A stretch of 63,235 nucleotides of DNA from an uncultured Collinsella sp. (GCA_958429225.1 CAUAJB010000002.1:1-63235), one strand, 5' to 3'. Positions 41,522 through 50,594 are shown, numbered from the stretch's first letter. Numbers and translations are program-made. Notes: a model not told the origin generated them from the letters alone.

Positions 41522-42373
41522 ATGTCTGAATCCAAACCGACGCTGCGTCGCGAGCAGATTGCGGGCATGAATATCCACTACATCATGTGGTCGCTCGATT
41601 ACTTCCTTGATGTGCAGCAGCGCTTGGGCTTTGAGTCCATTGAGCTGTGGTGTGCAGAGCCGCATGTGACGCTCGACCATACGGGCTACTTTGAGGCTGA
41701 GGTCCTGGCGAAAAAGGCTGCAGACCGTGGGCTTAGGTATCGTACTCTGTGCCCCGAGAATGTTGTCTATCCTTGGCAGTACTGCGCACGCAAGCCGCTG
41801 CATGAGCAGCGCAGCCTGGCGTACTTTAAGCACGGCATTGAGCTTGCCGAGGTACTTGGGTGCGACCGCATGTCCATCAACTCGGGCTGGGGCGACTGGG
41901 ACGAGGACCGCGAGGAAGCCTGGAAGCGCAGCCGCGAGCACTTGTCCATTCTGGCGGAGTATGCCGGCGAGCACGGTCTGGTGCTTACGATGGAAAGCCT
42001 GCGTCCCGAGGAGAGCAACCTTGTGACGACGGTTTCCGATGCGAAGCGCATGATTGACGAGGTCGCGAGCCCGTACTTACAGCCCATGGTTGATACAACC
42101 GCGATGGGCGTTGCAGGCGAGACGCTCGAGGACTGGTTTGCCGCCTTTGGTGATGGGGCAATTCACGAGATGCACTTTATCGACGGTGACCCGTATGGCC
42201 ATCTGGTGTGGGGCGATGGCAAGCACGATATGGACGCCTTCGTCGCCACGCTCAACGCCCATGGTTTCGACGGCATGCTGGGCCAGGAAATCACGGACGG
42301 TCGTTACTACGATGATCCGGCGGCGGCAGATGCCAAGAACATGGCCGCATTCGAGAAATATCTGATTGACTAA
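41522..42373 (+). CDS. Sugar phosphate isomerase/epimerase, FrlC-like
   Basis: A 283-residue TIM-barrel protein of the AP endonuclease-2/xylose isomerase-like family. The sequence has IHYIMWSLDYFLDVQQRLGF, INSGWGDWDEDREEAWKRS and the metal-binding TMESLRPEESNLV and MHFIDGDPYGHLVWGDG, the pattern of FrlC, which interconverts fructoselysine and psicoselysine. It starts 1 bp after the amidohydrolase stop. The assignment rests on the FrlB- and FrlD-like neighbours. Confidence 0.82.
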   Translation: MSESKPTLRREQIAGMNIHYIMWSLDYFLDVQQRLGFESIELWCAEPHVTLDHTGYFEAEVLAKKAADRGLRYRTLCPENVVYPWQYCARKPLHEQRSLAYFKHGIELAEVLGCDRMSINSGWGDWDEDREEAWKRSREHLSILAEYAGEHGLVLTMESLRPEESNLVTTVSDAKRMIDEVASPYLQPMVDTTAMGVAGETLEDWFAAFGDGAIHEMHFIDGDPYGHLVWGDGKHDMDAFVATLNAHGFDGMLGQEITDGRYYDDPAAADAKNMAAFEKYLID

Positions 42374-42435
42374 AACAACCATCGGCCACGCAACCAACGT
42401 CATTGATTGCGGGCCAAACAAGAAAGGAACTGGAT

Positions 42436-43404
42436 ATGAACGCACACGATCTGATCAAAGAGGCAATTGCCGAGAAGGGCAAGTTCGACAGCGTCTACTG
42501 GATTGCTTGCGGTGGCTCCATGATCGATTTGATCCCGGCTCATGAGCTTCTGCAGCGCGAGGCAACCACCTTCACTTCGTATATCTATACGGCTCGCGAG
42601 TTCGATATCATGCGTCCGCGTCGTCTGGGCGAGAAGTCCCTGGTCATCGCTTGTAGCCACAGCGGCAACACCCCCGAGGTCGTCGAGGGCTGCGAGATTG
42701 CCCTTGCTGCCGGCGCTACGGTGATCGCCCAGACCGACAACGCTGGATCCAAGATTGACTCCGGCAAGTGGACCACGTGGGTCTACCCGTGGGGCGAGGG
42801 CGTGCCGCAGGCCGAGGTCCCCGCTGGCATTTCGCTGTCGCTTGCGGCCGAGCTGCTCGATCAGCAGGAGGGCTACGCCGATCTTGCCGATATGTATGCC
42901 GGTATCGCCGAGATGGATAAGATTCTTCCCCCGGCACGCGAGAAGGTAAATGCCGAGCTGGGCGATCGTTTTGCCAAGCTTTGCCAGGAGCACGAGTTCT
43001 TCTACATTCTGGGCAGCGGTCCCAACTTTAGCCAGACCTACGGTTTCGCTATCTGCTCTCTTATGGAGATGCAGTGGCAGCACTGCAGCTACATCCACTC
43101 TGCCGAGTACTTCCATGGCCCCTTCGAGGCTACTCAGGATGGCGTTTTTTACTTCCTGCAGATGGGCTCCAGCGAGTGCCGTGCCATGGACGAGCGCGCC
43201 CTGGCGTTCCTTAAGACGCATACCGATACGCTGATGGTGCTCGATGCCAAGGAGTACGGTATGGAAGCCGTGCCGGCGAGCGTCCGTGCCTATCTGGACC
43301 CGGTGCTGTTCTACGCCATGAACTGCGAGCTGCGTGCTGCACGCGGCAAGGTGTTTGATCACGATCCCGATTTCCGTCGCTATATGGGTGTTGTCGAGTA
43401 CTAG
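42436..43404 (+). CDS. SIS-domain deglycase, FrlB-like
   Basis: A 322-residue protein with two SIS (sugar isomerase) domains: WIACGGSMIDLIPA and LVIACSHSGNTPEVVEG in the first, FYILGSGPNFSQTYGFAI and the catalytic-type YIHSAEYFHGPFEA in the second. FrlB splits fructoselysine-6-phosphate to glucose-6-phosphate and lysine. The operon setting supports this, although other 6-phospho-Amadori deglycases look alike. ATG 42436 has AGAAAGGAA. Confidence 0.85.
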   Translation: MNAHDLIKEAIAEKGKFDSVYWIACGGSMIDLIPAHELLQREATTFTSYIYTAREFDIMRPRRLGEKSLVIACSHSGNTPEVVEGCEIALAAGATVIAQTDNAGSKIDSGKWTTWVYPWGEGVPQAEVPAGISLSLAAELLDQQEGYADLADMYAGIAEMDKILPPAREKVNAELGDRFAKLCQEHEFFYILGSGPNFSQTYGFAICSLMEMQWQHCSYIHSAEYFHGPFEATQDGVFYFLQMGSSECRAMDERALAFLKTHTDTLMVLDAKEYGMEAVPASVRAYLDPVLFYAMNCELRAARGKVFDHDPDFRRYMGVVEY

Positions 43405-43418
43405 AAGGGGCAAAGGCC

Positions 43419-44282
43419 ATGGCATTTAACGTTAACGCGCTCGGATTTGGCGACAACGTCGTCGATCGCTACGAGCATATCCACACCATGTATCCCGGCG
43501 GCAATGCGGTGAACTTCGCCGTTTATGCCAAGAAATGCGGTGCCGCACGCTCCGCATACATGGGCATTTTTGGCAATGACGCCGCTGCCGAGCATGTCAT
43601 TGCAAGCCTCGAGGATGAAGGTATCGAGCTTGACAAGTGCGAGCAGATGATTGGCGAGAACGGAGCGGCTCGCGTGACCGTCGTTGACGGTGACCGTGTC
43701 TTCCTTGGCTCCAACGAGGGCGGTATCCGTGGCGATGCGCGCTATGTCCTCGATCGCTTTGACCTTTCGTACATGAAGCAGTTCGATGTGGTTCATTCGG
43801 GCAACTATTGCTTTACCGAGCGCGAGCTGCCCAAGCTGAAGGCTGCGGGCGTCACGGTCTCTTTTGACTTTTCGGATGACTCCACCGACGAGTACTACGA
43901 GCAGATTGCGCCCTACGTCGATTTCGCTTTCTTTAGTGCGGCGGATGCCGCGAGTGAGGACGAGATTCGCGAGCGTCTGGCATGGGTGAAGGGCCTGGGT
44001 CCGCGTTTTGTGTCGGCTACGGCGGGCGCCGAGGGCTGCATTGCTTATGACGGCGAGCGTTATTACCGCCAGCTGGCTAAACCGGTAACGGACATGAAGG
44101 ACACCATGGGGGCGGGCGACTCGTTCCTCACCTCGTTTTTGATGTGCTATCTCGATTCCGCCAAGCGTGGTGAGGATGGCGCCGAGGCCATCGAGCGCGC
44201 GCTCGACTTTGCTGCCGGGTTTGCCTCGACCGTGTGCGGCATGGAAGGTTCTTGGGGCCACGGAGCACCAATCGTCGAATAG
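43419..44282 (+). CDS. PfkB-family sugar kinase, FrlD-like
   Basis: A 287-residue ribokinase-type kinase. The N-terminal substrate motif is YPGGNAVNFAVYAKKCG, and the C-terminal PfkB signature is DTMGAGDSFLTSFLM with the catalytic Asp. FrlD phosphorylates fructoselysine at O6. Together with the FrlB-like gene 14 bp upstream it supports a phosphorylate-then-cleave route. It is the last gene of the operon. Confidence 0.87.
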   Translation: MAFNVNALGFGDNVVDRYEHIHTMYPGGNAVNFAVYAKKCGAARSAYMGIFGNDAAAEHVIASLEDEGIELDKCEQMIGENGAARVTVVDGDRVFLGSNEGGIRGDARYVLDRFDLSYMKQFDVVHSGNYCFTERELPKLKAAGVTVSFDFSDDSTDEYYEQIAPYVDFAFFSAADAASEDEIRERLAWVKGLGPRFVSATAGAEGCIAYDGERYYRQLAKPVTDMKDTMGAGDSFLTSFLMCYLDSAKRGEDGAEAIERALDFAAGFASTVCGMEGSWGHGAPIVE

Positions 44283-44326
44283 CCGAGCTGTCCCGGGGAG
44301 CTGTATTGGTGCCTTCCCGTGACTCG

Positions 44327-44555
44327 GTGGTCAAAAAAGCCAAATATGAGTACTGTGACTAATTTAGTCGCAGCAAAATCGACCCCTTCAGACGTGATTT
44401 GAGCGTTTGGAGGGGTTTAAGATTGCGAAAATGCAGGATGAGTGACTGTAAAAGTGTTAGTTAATGGACAATCGTAGATTATTCTGGTGGTCGGAAAGCT
44501 CAGAGTAATGTATCCATTTCGCTAGCAGTACTCATATTTGACGTTTTTTGACCAC
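44327..44555. mobile_element. 229-bp MITE-like element with 29-30 bp terminal inverted repeats
   Basis: The left end (44327-44355, starting GTGGTCAAAAAAGCCAAATA) and the right end (44526-44555) are inverted copies differing by a small change around GCC/CGTC. The interior has no gene but contains a further inverted pair (ACCCCT about 44382, AGGGGT about 44416). It fills the whole gap between frlD-like and tatD and is AT-rich relative to the flanks. No target-site duplication is obvious. No transposase is encoded, so it would be non-autonomous. Confidence 0.75.
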
Positions 44556-44560
44556 AGGGG

Positions 44561-45343
44561 TTAGCGAAGGCTAAAAACAGAGTGTGCATTCGCTAAAACC
44601 GCCGACTCAATATGCTTTGCGTCGCATTTTTTGAGCGAGGCGACGTGTTCTGAGGCGCTTTCGAGCGATCTGATGAGTGACTGTGCGCTTATTTCTGCGT
44701 TTGCCTCCGCTGGTGCATCGGTCTCGAGCAGTAAACGATCGAGTGGAATTTGTCGTACGTATTCGCGTCCTCGTTTAGATGCGAGCATGCGTTCGTTGAC
44801 GGAAAAATAACAGCCCGCATTACGCGCGCGGACGAGTTCGTCCGAAGTACCGCTAAACCAGTGGAAGATGATAACGGGGGAGTCGGGGTTTGGGATGAGC
44901 AGTCCATGCGATTCGAGGACGTCCAGTACGGCTCCTGCCGAACGAACGGCGTGAATTGATATCACGCGCCCGGTAAGAGGATGCTGCACGAGCGCATCGC
45001 AGAGCCGGTTAAGTGCCTGTATTTGTAGCGGCTCACTTCCAGCAAAGCGCGCGGAAAAGTCGAGTCCGACTTCGCCGATGTAGCGTTCTTGGGCAGCAAC
45101 TTCGCAAAGCAGATTGACTTCGACAAAACCGCAGTGACCATCGGCGAGCCACCAGGGGTGAAGCCCAACGCCGGCGATGATGCCTGGTTGGCGACAGGCG
45201 CGCTCGTTTGCGGCCGAAAAGTCGCGCGGATTGACGCCGCAGTCAAATAGACCCAAGCCCAGCGCCGTCGCCTCATCGGCAACGGCGTCCGGGTGAGCCA
45301 TTAAATCAAGATGGCAGTGTGCATCAAATAACCGGGGCTCCAT
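44561..45343 (-). CDS. TatD-family metal-dependent hydrolase
   Basis: A 260-residue TatD/YcfH-type metal-dependent DNase or deacylase. The metal site DAHCHLD is at the N-terminus, GLHPWW and GEVGLDFS follow, and the last metal Asp lies in LLETDAP. Its 3' end directly abuts the MITE-like element. It is the second gene of a pair with tcdA (14-bp gap). Confidence 0.92.
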   Translation of the reverse strand: MEPRLFDAHCHLDLMAHPDAVADEATALGLGLFDCGVNPRDFSAANERACRQPGIIAGVGLHPWWLADGHCGFVEVNLLCEVAAQERYIGEVGLDFSARFAGSEPLQIQALNRLCDALVQHPLTGRVISIHAVRSAGAVLDVLESHGLLIPNPDSPVIIFHWFSGTSDELVRARNAGCYFSVNERMLASKRGREYVRQIPLDRLLLETDAPAEANAEISAQSLIRSLESASEHVASLKKCDAKHIESAVLANAHSVFSLR

Positions 45344-45357
45344 CTCGGTGCGCTCCG

Positions 45358-46155
45358 CTAGTCTAGGCGCTGGCCATCGGCGCGCACGCGCTCGGTGCCG
45401 CGGCCACTGATCTGGCGGATAACCTCTCCGGCGATCATCTGGCCCATGATGGGCGGCATAAAGCTGGCGGTTCCCAGCTCGGTGCGCTCGTGGATATTGG
45501 AAGGGTCGCGGGGCTGCGTCTTAACCGATTCCTCGCAGCTAAACAGTACATGCAGACTCTTGATTCCGCGCTTCTTGCATTCTTTGCGCATGATGCGGCT
45601 CATGGGGTCACGTACCGTATCGAAAATGTCGGCAAAGCGGAGGCACTCGGGATGGAGCTTGTTGGCTCCGCCCATGGAGCTAACCAAACGAATGCCGTGG
45701 TCCTGAGCATATTTGGCAATGGTGAGCTTGGCCGAGATGGTGTCGATGGCGTCGACGACGTAGTCGAGTTTGCCGTCCGTCTGCTCCAAAACGCTCGCGA
45801 AGAAATCATCGATGTTGTCGCTCAGCAAGTATTCAGTTCGCTTGATGACGGCAGCGGCGGGATTGATGTCGTGGATCATGGCTTCCATCACGTCAACCTT
45901 GCGCTTTCCGATGGTGCTGTGAAAGGCGATGGCCTGACGGTTGATATTGCTGGGCGCGATGACGTCCTTGTCCAGAATGACGAAATGACCGATGCCGCCG
46001 CGGGCGAGTGCCTCGCAGCAATTGGAGCCCACACCTCCGCAGCCGAGCACCAGCACCGTAGCATCGGCGAGCTTATCGAGTGCCTCGCGGCCCATGATGA
46101 TCTCGAGCTTGGTGTCGCGTGTCTCGATGGCGGCTGCGGCTGTGGTTTCGGTCAT
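45358..46155 (-). CDS. tcdA: tRNA threonylcarbamoyladenosine dehydratase
   Basis: TcdA (CsdL/YgdL) cyclises t6A37 to ct6A in tRNA, using ATP. The E1-like fold shows VLVLGCGGVGSNCCEALARGG (nucleotide motif), DKDVIAPSNINRQAIAF, and VDAIDTISAKLTI, then the family SSMGGANKLHP. At 265 residues it matches TcdA rather than MoeB or ThiF, as there is no CxxC zinc pair. ATG 46155 has a GGAGGA site. Confidence 0.9.
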   Translation of the reverse strand: MTETTAAAAIETRDTKLEIIMGREALDKLADATVLVLGCGGVGSNCCEALARGGIGHFVILDKDVIAPSNINRQAIAFHSTIGKRKVDVMEAMIHDINPAAAVIKRTEYLLSDNIDDFFASVLEQTDGKLDYVVDAIDTISAKLTIAKYAQDHGIRLVSSMGGANKLHPECLRFADIFDTVRDPMSRIMRKECKKRGIKSLHVLFSCEESVKTQPRDPSNIHERTELGTASFMPPIMGQMIAGEVIRQISGRGTERVRADGQRLD

Positions 46156-46261
46156 AGATATCCTCCGATGGGGAGTCGGTCGTGTTTTAGCTATCGCCAT
46201 TATAGGTAATCGCCCATAGGTTGCGATGGCGTTTGCTTTGATGTGGTTTGAAGCATTTCGA

Positions 46262-46285
46262 TTAGATAGTTAGACAAACATCTAA
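46262..46285. promoter_or_regulatory. ArsR-type operator upstream of sdpR
   Basis: TTAGAT-N12-ATCTAA, with an inner TTAGA-CAAACA-TCTAA, 49-72 bp upstream of the regulator start. It has the form of the operators bound by SdpR/ArsR-like autorepressors. Confidence 0.6.
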
Positions 46286-46333
46286 ATACCGAGTATAGTG
46301 TGCGCGTCATGAGAGATGATGAGAGGAGGTCTT

Positions 46334-46612
46334 ATGCCGGGAGAGGGTTTTAAGGCGCTTGCCGATCCAACGCGACGGCGCATTTTGGAGTTGCTGCGCG
46401 AGGGCAATTGCACGGCGGGGGAGCTTGCCGAGCATTTCGATATCAGTAAGCCGTCGCTAAGCCATCACTTGGCGACGCTCAAAAATGCCGGGTTGGTGAC
46501 CGACGAGCGCCATGGCCAAAACATCGTATACAGCTTAAACACCACCGTCATGCAGGATTTAATTGGCTGGTTTATGGGCTTTACAAACACTGAAGGTGAT
46601 AAGGATGAATAA
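46334..46612 (+). CDS. ArsR-family autorepressor, SdpR-like
   Basis: A 92-residue winged-helix repressor (ALADPTRRRILELLREG, then SKPSLSHHLATLKNAGLV). It has no Cys metal site of the ArsR/SmtB type. It overlaps the sdpI-like gene by 8 bp, the same pair order as sdpR-sdpI in Bacillus, where the membrane immunity protein sequesters the repressor. ATG 46334 has AGGAGG. Confidence 0.9.
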   Translation: MPGEGFKALADPTRRRILELLREGNCTAGELAEHFDISKPSLSHHLATLKNAGLVTDERHGQNIVYSLNTTVMQDLIGWFMGFTNTEGDKDE

Positions 46613-47309
46613 CGAAAACAAGGGCATTCACCCCACGGGGGTATCGTCGCGCGTGTGGATTGCGCTGGTCGCTCTGTGCGCCGCCAATGTCGTAGCGCAC
46701 CTCATGGTGATGCCGAGCTTGCCTGCGCAGATTCCCACGCACTGGGGCGCGAACGGCGCCGTCGACGGTTGGGGTCCTAGCTGGATGGCCTCCGCGCTCG
46801 GCGCGCTGCCTCTGGCGCTTCTCGTAATGTTCTGCGTGGTGCCGCGCATCGACCCCAAAGGTGAGGCATATCGAACCTCGGGCAAGTTCTACCAGGGCTT
46901 CGTAATCGCCTTCACCTTGTTCATGTGCGCCATAAGCTGGCTGGGAGAGCTTACGGTCTGGGGCGTGGTGCCGGCGGTCGGTTCGGTCAACGTGCTGATT
47001 TCCGGTGTTGTCGGTTTGCTGTTCATCGGCGTAGGCAACTACTTGCCGCGTGTGAAGCAGAACTATACGCTCGGTATCAAGACACCCTGGGCGCTTGCCG
47101 ATCCCGAGAACTGGCGCCGTACGCAGCGTTTTGGCGGCGCCTGCTTTATGGTGCTGGGTATTGGCCTGATTGTGATGGGCGTGGCAGGTAGCGTGCTTTC
47201 GAGTGAAGTCGTCGCCGCGGTGATTGCGGCTCTGGCGTTTGGTTCGGTTGGAGCCGTTTACGTCTACTCGTATCTGTTGTGGCGCAAATCGCAGCGAGCC
47301 GCTCGTTAA
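46605..47309 (+). CDS. SdpI-family membrane protein (toxin immunity/signal transduction)
   Basis: A 234-residue membrane protein with about six helices: DUF1648-type N-terminal segment (PAQIPTHWGANGAVDGWGP) and a SdpI/YhfL C-terminal half (NYLPRVKQNYTLGIKTPWALADPENW). In Bacillus, SdpI protects from the SdpC killing peptide and relieves SdpR repression. No sdpABC toxin genes are present, so here it may protect against toxins from neighbours. Confidence 0.88.
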   Translation: MNNENKGIHPTGVSSRVWIALVALCAANVVAHLMVMPSLPAQIPTHWGANGAVDGWGPSWMASALGALPLALLVMFCVVPRIDPKGEAYRTSGKFYQGFVIAFTLFMCAISWLGELTVWGVVPAVGSVNVLISGVVGLLFIGVGNYLPRVKQNYTLGIKTPWALADPENWRRTQRFGGACFMVLGIGLIVMGVAGSVLSSEVVAAVIAALAFGSVGAVYVYSYLLWRKSQRAAR

Positions 47310-47373
47310 GGTTGCGGAAAACTAGCGTACGCAGTTCATGGTATGTTCCGGGGGACTTTTCCCAGGTAGTATT

Positions 47374-47403
47374 AGGGGGTGTGGGCAACCATGCCCCTTT
47401 TTC
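47374..47403 (+). terminator. Terminator after sdpI
   Basis: Stem GGGGTGTGG with CCATGCCCC (two G-U pairs), tetraloop GCAA, and a T5 tract. Confidence 0.8.
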
Positions 47404-47493
47404 GTTACGTTTCAGAGCTGGTTCCCTCATTTCGTTTCCACTAAAGCGAATCAAGAATAGGGAAACAGCAGGTAGAAAGGATAGAACAGGCAA

Positions 47494-49173
47494 ATGGCAG
47501 AGTTTATCTACCAGATGTATCAGGCTCGCAAGGCCCATGGCGACAAGGTGATCCTTGACGACGTGACCCTGAGCTTCTACCCCGGTGCCAAGATCGGCGT
47601 CGTGGGCCCCAACGGTATGGGCAAGTCGACCCTGCTCAAGATTATGGCCGGCATCGAGGAGGTCTCCAACGGCGATGCCAGGCTCACTCCCGGCTACACC
47701 GTGGGCATCCTGCAGCAGGAGCCGCCGCTCGACGATGACAAGACCGTCATCGAGAACGTGCGCATGGCGTTTGGCGACATGATTGCCAAGGTCGATCGCT
47801 TCAACAAGATCGGCGAGGAGATGTGCGACCCGGATTGCGACATGGACGCCCTCATGGCCGAGATGGGCAAGCTCCAGGACGAGATCGACGCCGCCGACGG
47901 CTGGGATATCGATTCCAAGCTCGGCCAGGCCATGGACGCCCTGCAGCTGCCCGATTCCGACATGCCGGTCAACGTGCTTTCCGGCGGCGAGCGCCGTCGC
48001 GTGGCCCTGTGCAAGCTGCTGCTCGAGGCTCCCGACCTGCTGCTGCTCGATGAGCCCACCAACCACCTGGACGCTGAGTCGATCCTGTGGCTCGAGCACT
48101 TCCTGCACAACTATCAGGGCGCGGTGCTTGCCGTCACACACGATCGCTACTTCTTGGATAACGTTGCCGAGTGGATCTGCGAGGTCGACCGTGGTCACCT
48201 CTATCCCTACAAGGGCAATTACTCCACGTATCTGGAGACCAAGGCCGCGCGTATCGAGGCGCAGGGCAACCGCGACGCCAAGCTCGCCAAGCGCATGGAG
48301 GCCGAGCTCGAGTGGGTGCGCAGCTCGCCCAAGGCTCGCCAGGCCAAGAACAAGGCCCGTCTGGCTCGCTACGAGGAGATGGAGGCCGAGGCCCGCGCAA
48401 GCCAGAAGCTCGACTGGACCGACATCCGCATCCCCGTGGGCCCGCGTCTGGGCAACAAGGTGCTCGAGGCCCATCATCTGCACAAGGAGTTCGATGGCCG
48501 CGTGCTCATTGACGACCTTTCGTTCACCCTGCCGCGCAACGGCATCGTGGGCGTCATCGGCCCCAACGGTGTGGGCAAGACCACGCTGTTCAAGACTATC
48601 GTGGGCCTGGAGCCGCTGACTTCGGGCGAGCTCGAGGTGGGCGAGACCGTCAAGATCTCCTATGTCGATCAGAACCGTTCCGGCATCGACCCCGATAAGA
48701 ACCTGTGGGAGGTCGTCTCGGACGGCCTGGACCACATGATGGTCGGCGAGACCGAGGTTCCGAGCCGTGCTTATGTGGCGAGCTTTGGCTTTAAGGGCCA
48801 GGACCAGCAGAAGCGCGCTGGTGTACTCTCCGGTGGCGAGCGCAACCGTCTGAACCTGGCGCTCACGCTCAAGCAGGGCGGCAATCTGCTGCTCCTCGAC
48901 GAGCCCACGAACGACCTCGATGTCGAGACGCTGTCCTCGCTCGAAGCGGCGCTACTCGAGTTCCCGGGCTGCTCGGTGGTCATTAGCCACGACCGTATGT
49001 TCTTGGACCGCGTCGCCACGCACATTCTGGCGTGGGAGGGCACCGACGAGAACCCGGGCAACTGGTATTGGTTCGAGGGCAACTTCGAGGCCTATCAGGC
49101 CAACCGTATCGAGCGCCTGGGCGAGGACGCAGCCCAGCCGCATCGTATTCACCGCAAGCTGACGCGCGATTAG
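47494..49173 (+). CDS. ettA: Energy-dependent translational throttle protein, ABC-F ATPase
   Basis: EttA binds the ribosomal E site and gates entry into elongation according to ATP/ADP. The 559-residue ABC-F protein has two ATPase domains: Walker A GPNGMGKST and GPNGVGKTT, signatures LSGGERRRVALCKLL and LSGGERNRLNLALTL, and Walker B regions LLLLDEPTNHLD and LLLLDEPTNDLD. The linker (residues 240-300, basic) matches EttA, as does the HDRYFLDNVAEWI and DRMFLDRVATHILAWEG end. ATG 47494 follows AGAAAGGA. Standard housekeeping factor, not a resistance ABC-F by its linker. Confidence 0.95.
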   Translation: MAEFIYQMYQARKAHGDKVILDDVTLSFYPGAKIGVVGPNGMGKSTLLKIMAGIEEVSNGDARLTPGYTVGILQQEPPLDDDKTVIENVRMAFGDMIAKVDRFNKIGEEMCDPDCDMDALMAEMGKLQDEIDAADGWDIDSKLGQAMDALQLPDSDMPVNVLSGGERRRVALCKLLLEAPDLLLLDEPTNHLDAESILWLEHFLHNYQGAVLAVTHDRYFLDNVAEWICEVDRGHLYPYKGNYSTYLETKAARIEAQGNRDAKLAKRMEAELEWVRSSPKARQAKNKARLARYEEMEAEARASQKLDWTDIRIPVGPRLGNKVLEAHHLHKEFDGRVLIDDLSFTLPRNGIVGVIGPNGVGKTTLFKTIVGLEPLTSGELEVGETVKISYVDQNRSGIDPDKNLWEVVSDGLDHMMVGETEVPSRAYVASFGFKGQDQQKRAGVLSGGERNRLNLALTLKQGGNLLLLDEPTNDLDVETLSSLEAALLEFPGCSVVISHDRMFLDRVATHILAWEGTDENPGNWYWFEGNFEAYQANRIERLGEDAAQPHRIHRKLTRD

Positions 49174-49196
49174 TCGAGCTCAGGTGACCTAACGAG

Positions 49197-49232
49197 AAAG
49201 GGACGATAACCTTGGGGTTATCGTCCCTTTTT
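49197..49232 (+). terminator. Terminator after ettA
   Basis: A 15-bp stem (AAAGGGACGATAACC with GGTTATCGTCCCTTT) with tetraloop TTGG and T-run; it also lies at the end of the convergent gene and may act on both. Confidence 0.92.
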
Positions 49233-49233
49233 G

Positions 49234-50523
49234 TTACTTGGTAGAAGGCTCGACTTTATCGATGATCCAGGCGGCTCCGAGACCGCCGGTGGTGTTGCGG
49301 CGGATGCGCACGATGACTTCGTGGCGCTCGCCGGCCTGCGTGTAGCGTAGGGGGAAGCTTGCGTGATTTCGCGCAGCCTCGATGGTACCGCGCTCGCGGG
49401 CGATCCAATAGTACTCGCCGACGATGCCGAGCGTGTCGGCGCCGTAGGGGAGATAGGTCGACAGCTGGTGTAGAAGCGGGCCGGGGCAGAAGACCTCGGT
49501 TGCGAAATCGACGGGGAAGTCCTTGGGGATGGTCGGCGCTACGGGTGCGGGGGCTGGGGCCGCTGTGGGTACCGAAGCCGGTGCCGGTGCGGGAATTTGG
49601 TCGCAAGCAGAGACGGGCACGGATTCGATGACGGATGCGGGCTCCGGCGTTACTTCCGGCTTGATCTCGGAATCTGCGGGCTTTACGGTGACGGGCGCGT
49701 CTGCAACTGCGGTTTCAACCTCAACCTGCGTCGCGTTCTCATTCTCGACGCTCGACTTTGCCTCGATGGGCGTGGATGCCATGGTGGTGATGCCGGCGTT
49801 GGCGTTCTCGGGGTCATAGACGACCGTAAGCGAGATGGCGGGCTGCGGCGTCTCGGGCTCCGATGCCGCCTCGGTAGCGTCCTGTTCTGCGGGCTCTTCG
49901 GGCTGATCGTCCTCAGCCTCGTCGCCAAAGACATCGCTGTTTTGGAACGCAGGCGTCTCGGGTTGGTTGGCGGCTTCTTCGGTTGTCGACTTGGGAGCCT
50001 CGTTGAGCTCCGCGGTGGCTTCCTGCTCGGATATGACTTCGTGATCGGTCGTGGCGGCGATTTCGGTTTCGGCTTCTGCCGTTACCTCAATAGCGACTTC
50101 GATCTCGGGCTCGGGCACAGCTTCAACTACGGGTTCGGGACGCTTAACGTGCTTGGGACGCACAGCCTTGAGGTCTTTCTCGCCGCGCTTTTTCTTTTTG
50201 TAGGACTGCTTGGCTCCCTTGGCTGTCTTGGGCTTGTCCTCGCCCTTGGCAAGGGCGGCATCCCAGGCCTCGTTGGCGATGACGGTGGCATACAGGCGGC
50301 CGCCCTTAAAGACGGTCAGCTTAATGCAGTCGTCGAGTTCCTCGAGCAACTCGCGCGTGGACTCGAAGCCTAGGTCATAAGCGGCCATGTCGCCGGCGGC
50401 GAGCGCCTCCTCGACCTGCGTCATAAACGTTTGCTTACCGCACCCAATCGCGTCGCGCAGCAGGCGATACAGATAGATGTGGTTGCCCAGTGAGAGCGTG
50501 GGCTTAACTATTGTCTTGCTCAT
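49234..50523 (-). CDS. Protein with LOTUS/OST-HTH-like N-terminus and long acidic linker
   Basis: A 429-residue protein. Residues 10-90 (LLRDAIGCGKQTFM, then AYDLGFESTRELLEELDD and KGGRLYATVIA) have the length and pattern of a LOTUS (OST-HTH) winged-helix domain, which binds RNA or protein in other organisms. A basic Lys-rich patch (KQSYKKKKRGEKDLK) follows, then about 210 residues of Glu/Ala/Pro/Thr-rich disordered linker, and a folded C-terminal domain of about 90 residues (FPVDFATEVFCPGPLLHQLS onward) that I do not recognise. No signal peptide. ATG 50523 has an AGAGGAG site. RNA binding is inference. Confidence 0.7.
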   Translation of the reverse strand: MSKTIVKPTLSLGNHIYLYRLLRDAIGCGKQTFMTQVEEALAAGDMAAYDLGFESTRELLEELDDCIKLTVFKGGRLYATVIANEAWDAALAKGEDKPKTAKGAKQSYKKKKRGEKDLKAVRPKHVKRPEPVVEAVPEPEIEVAIEVTAEAETEIAATTDHEVISEQEATAELNEAPKSTTEEAANQPETPAFQNSDVFGDEAEDDQPEEPAEQDATEAASEPETPQPAISLTVVYDPENANAGITTMASTPIEAKSSVENENATQVEVETAVADAPVTVKPADSEIKPEVTPEPASVIESVPVSACDQIPAPAPASVPTAAPAPAPVAPTIPKDFPVDFATEVFCPGPLLHQLSTYLPYGADTLGIVGEYYWIARERGTIEAARNHASFPLRYTQAGERHEVIVRIRRNTTGGLGAAWIIDKVEPSTK

Positions 50524-50594
50524 GGCAAATCTCCTCTTTACACACCAAAGCATCTTACCATCGCACGGGGCGTGCTATCTCGGCACCCAAAGCA

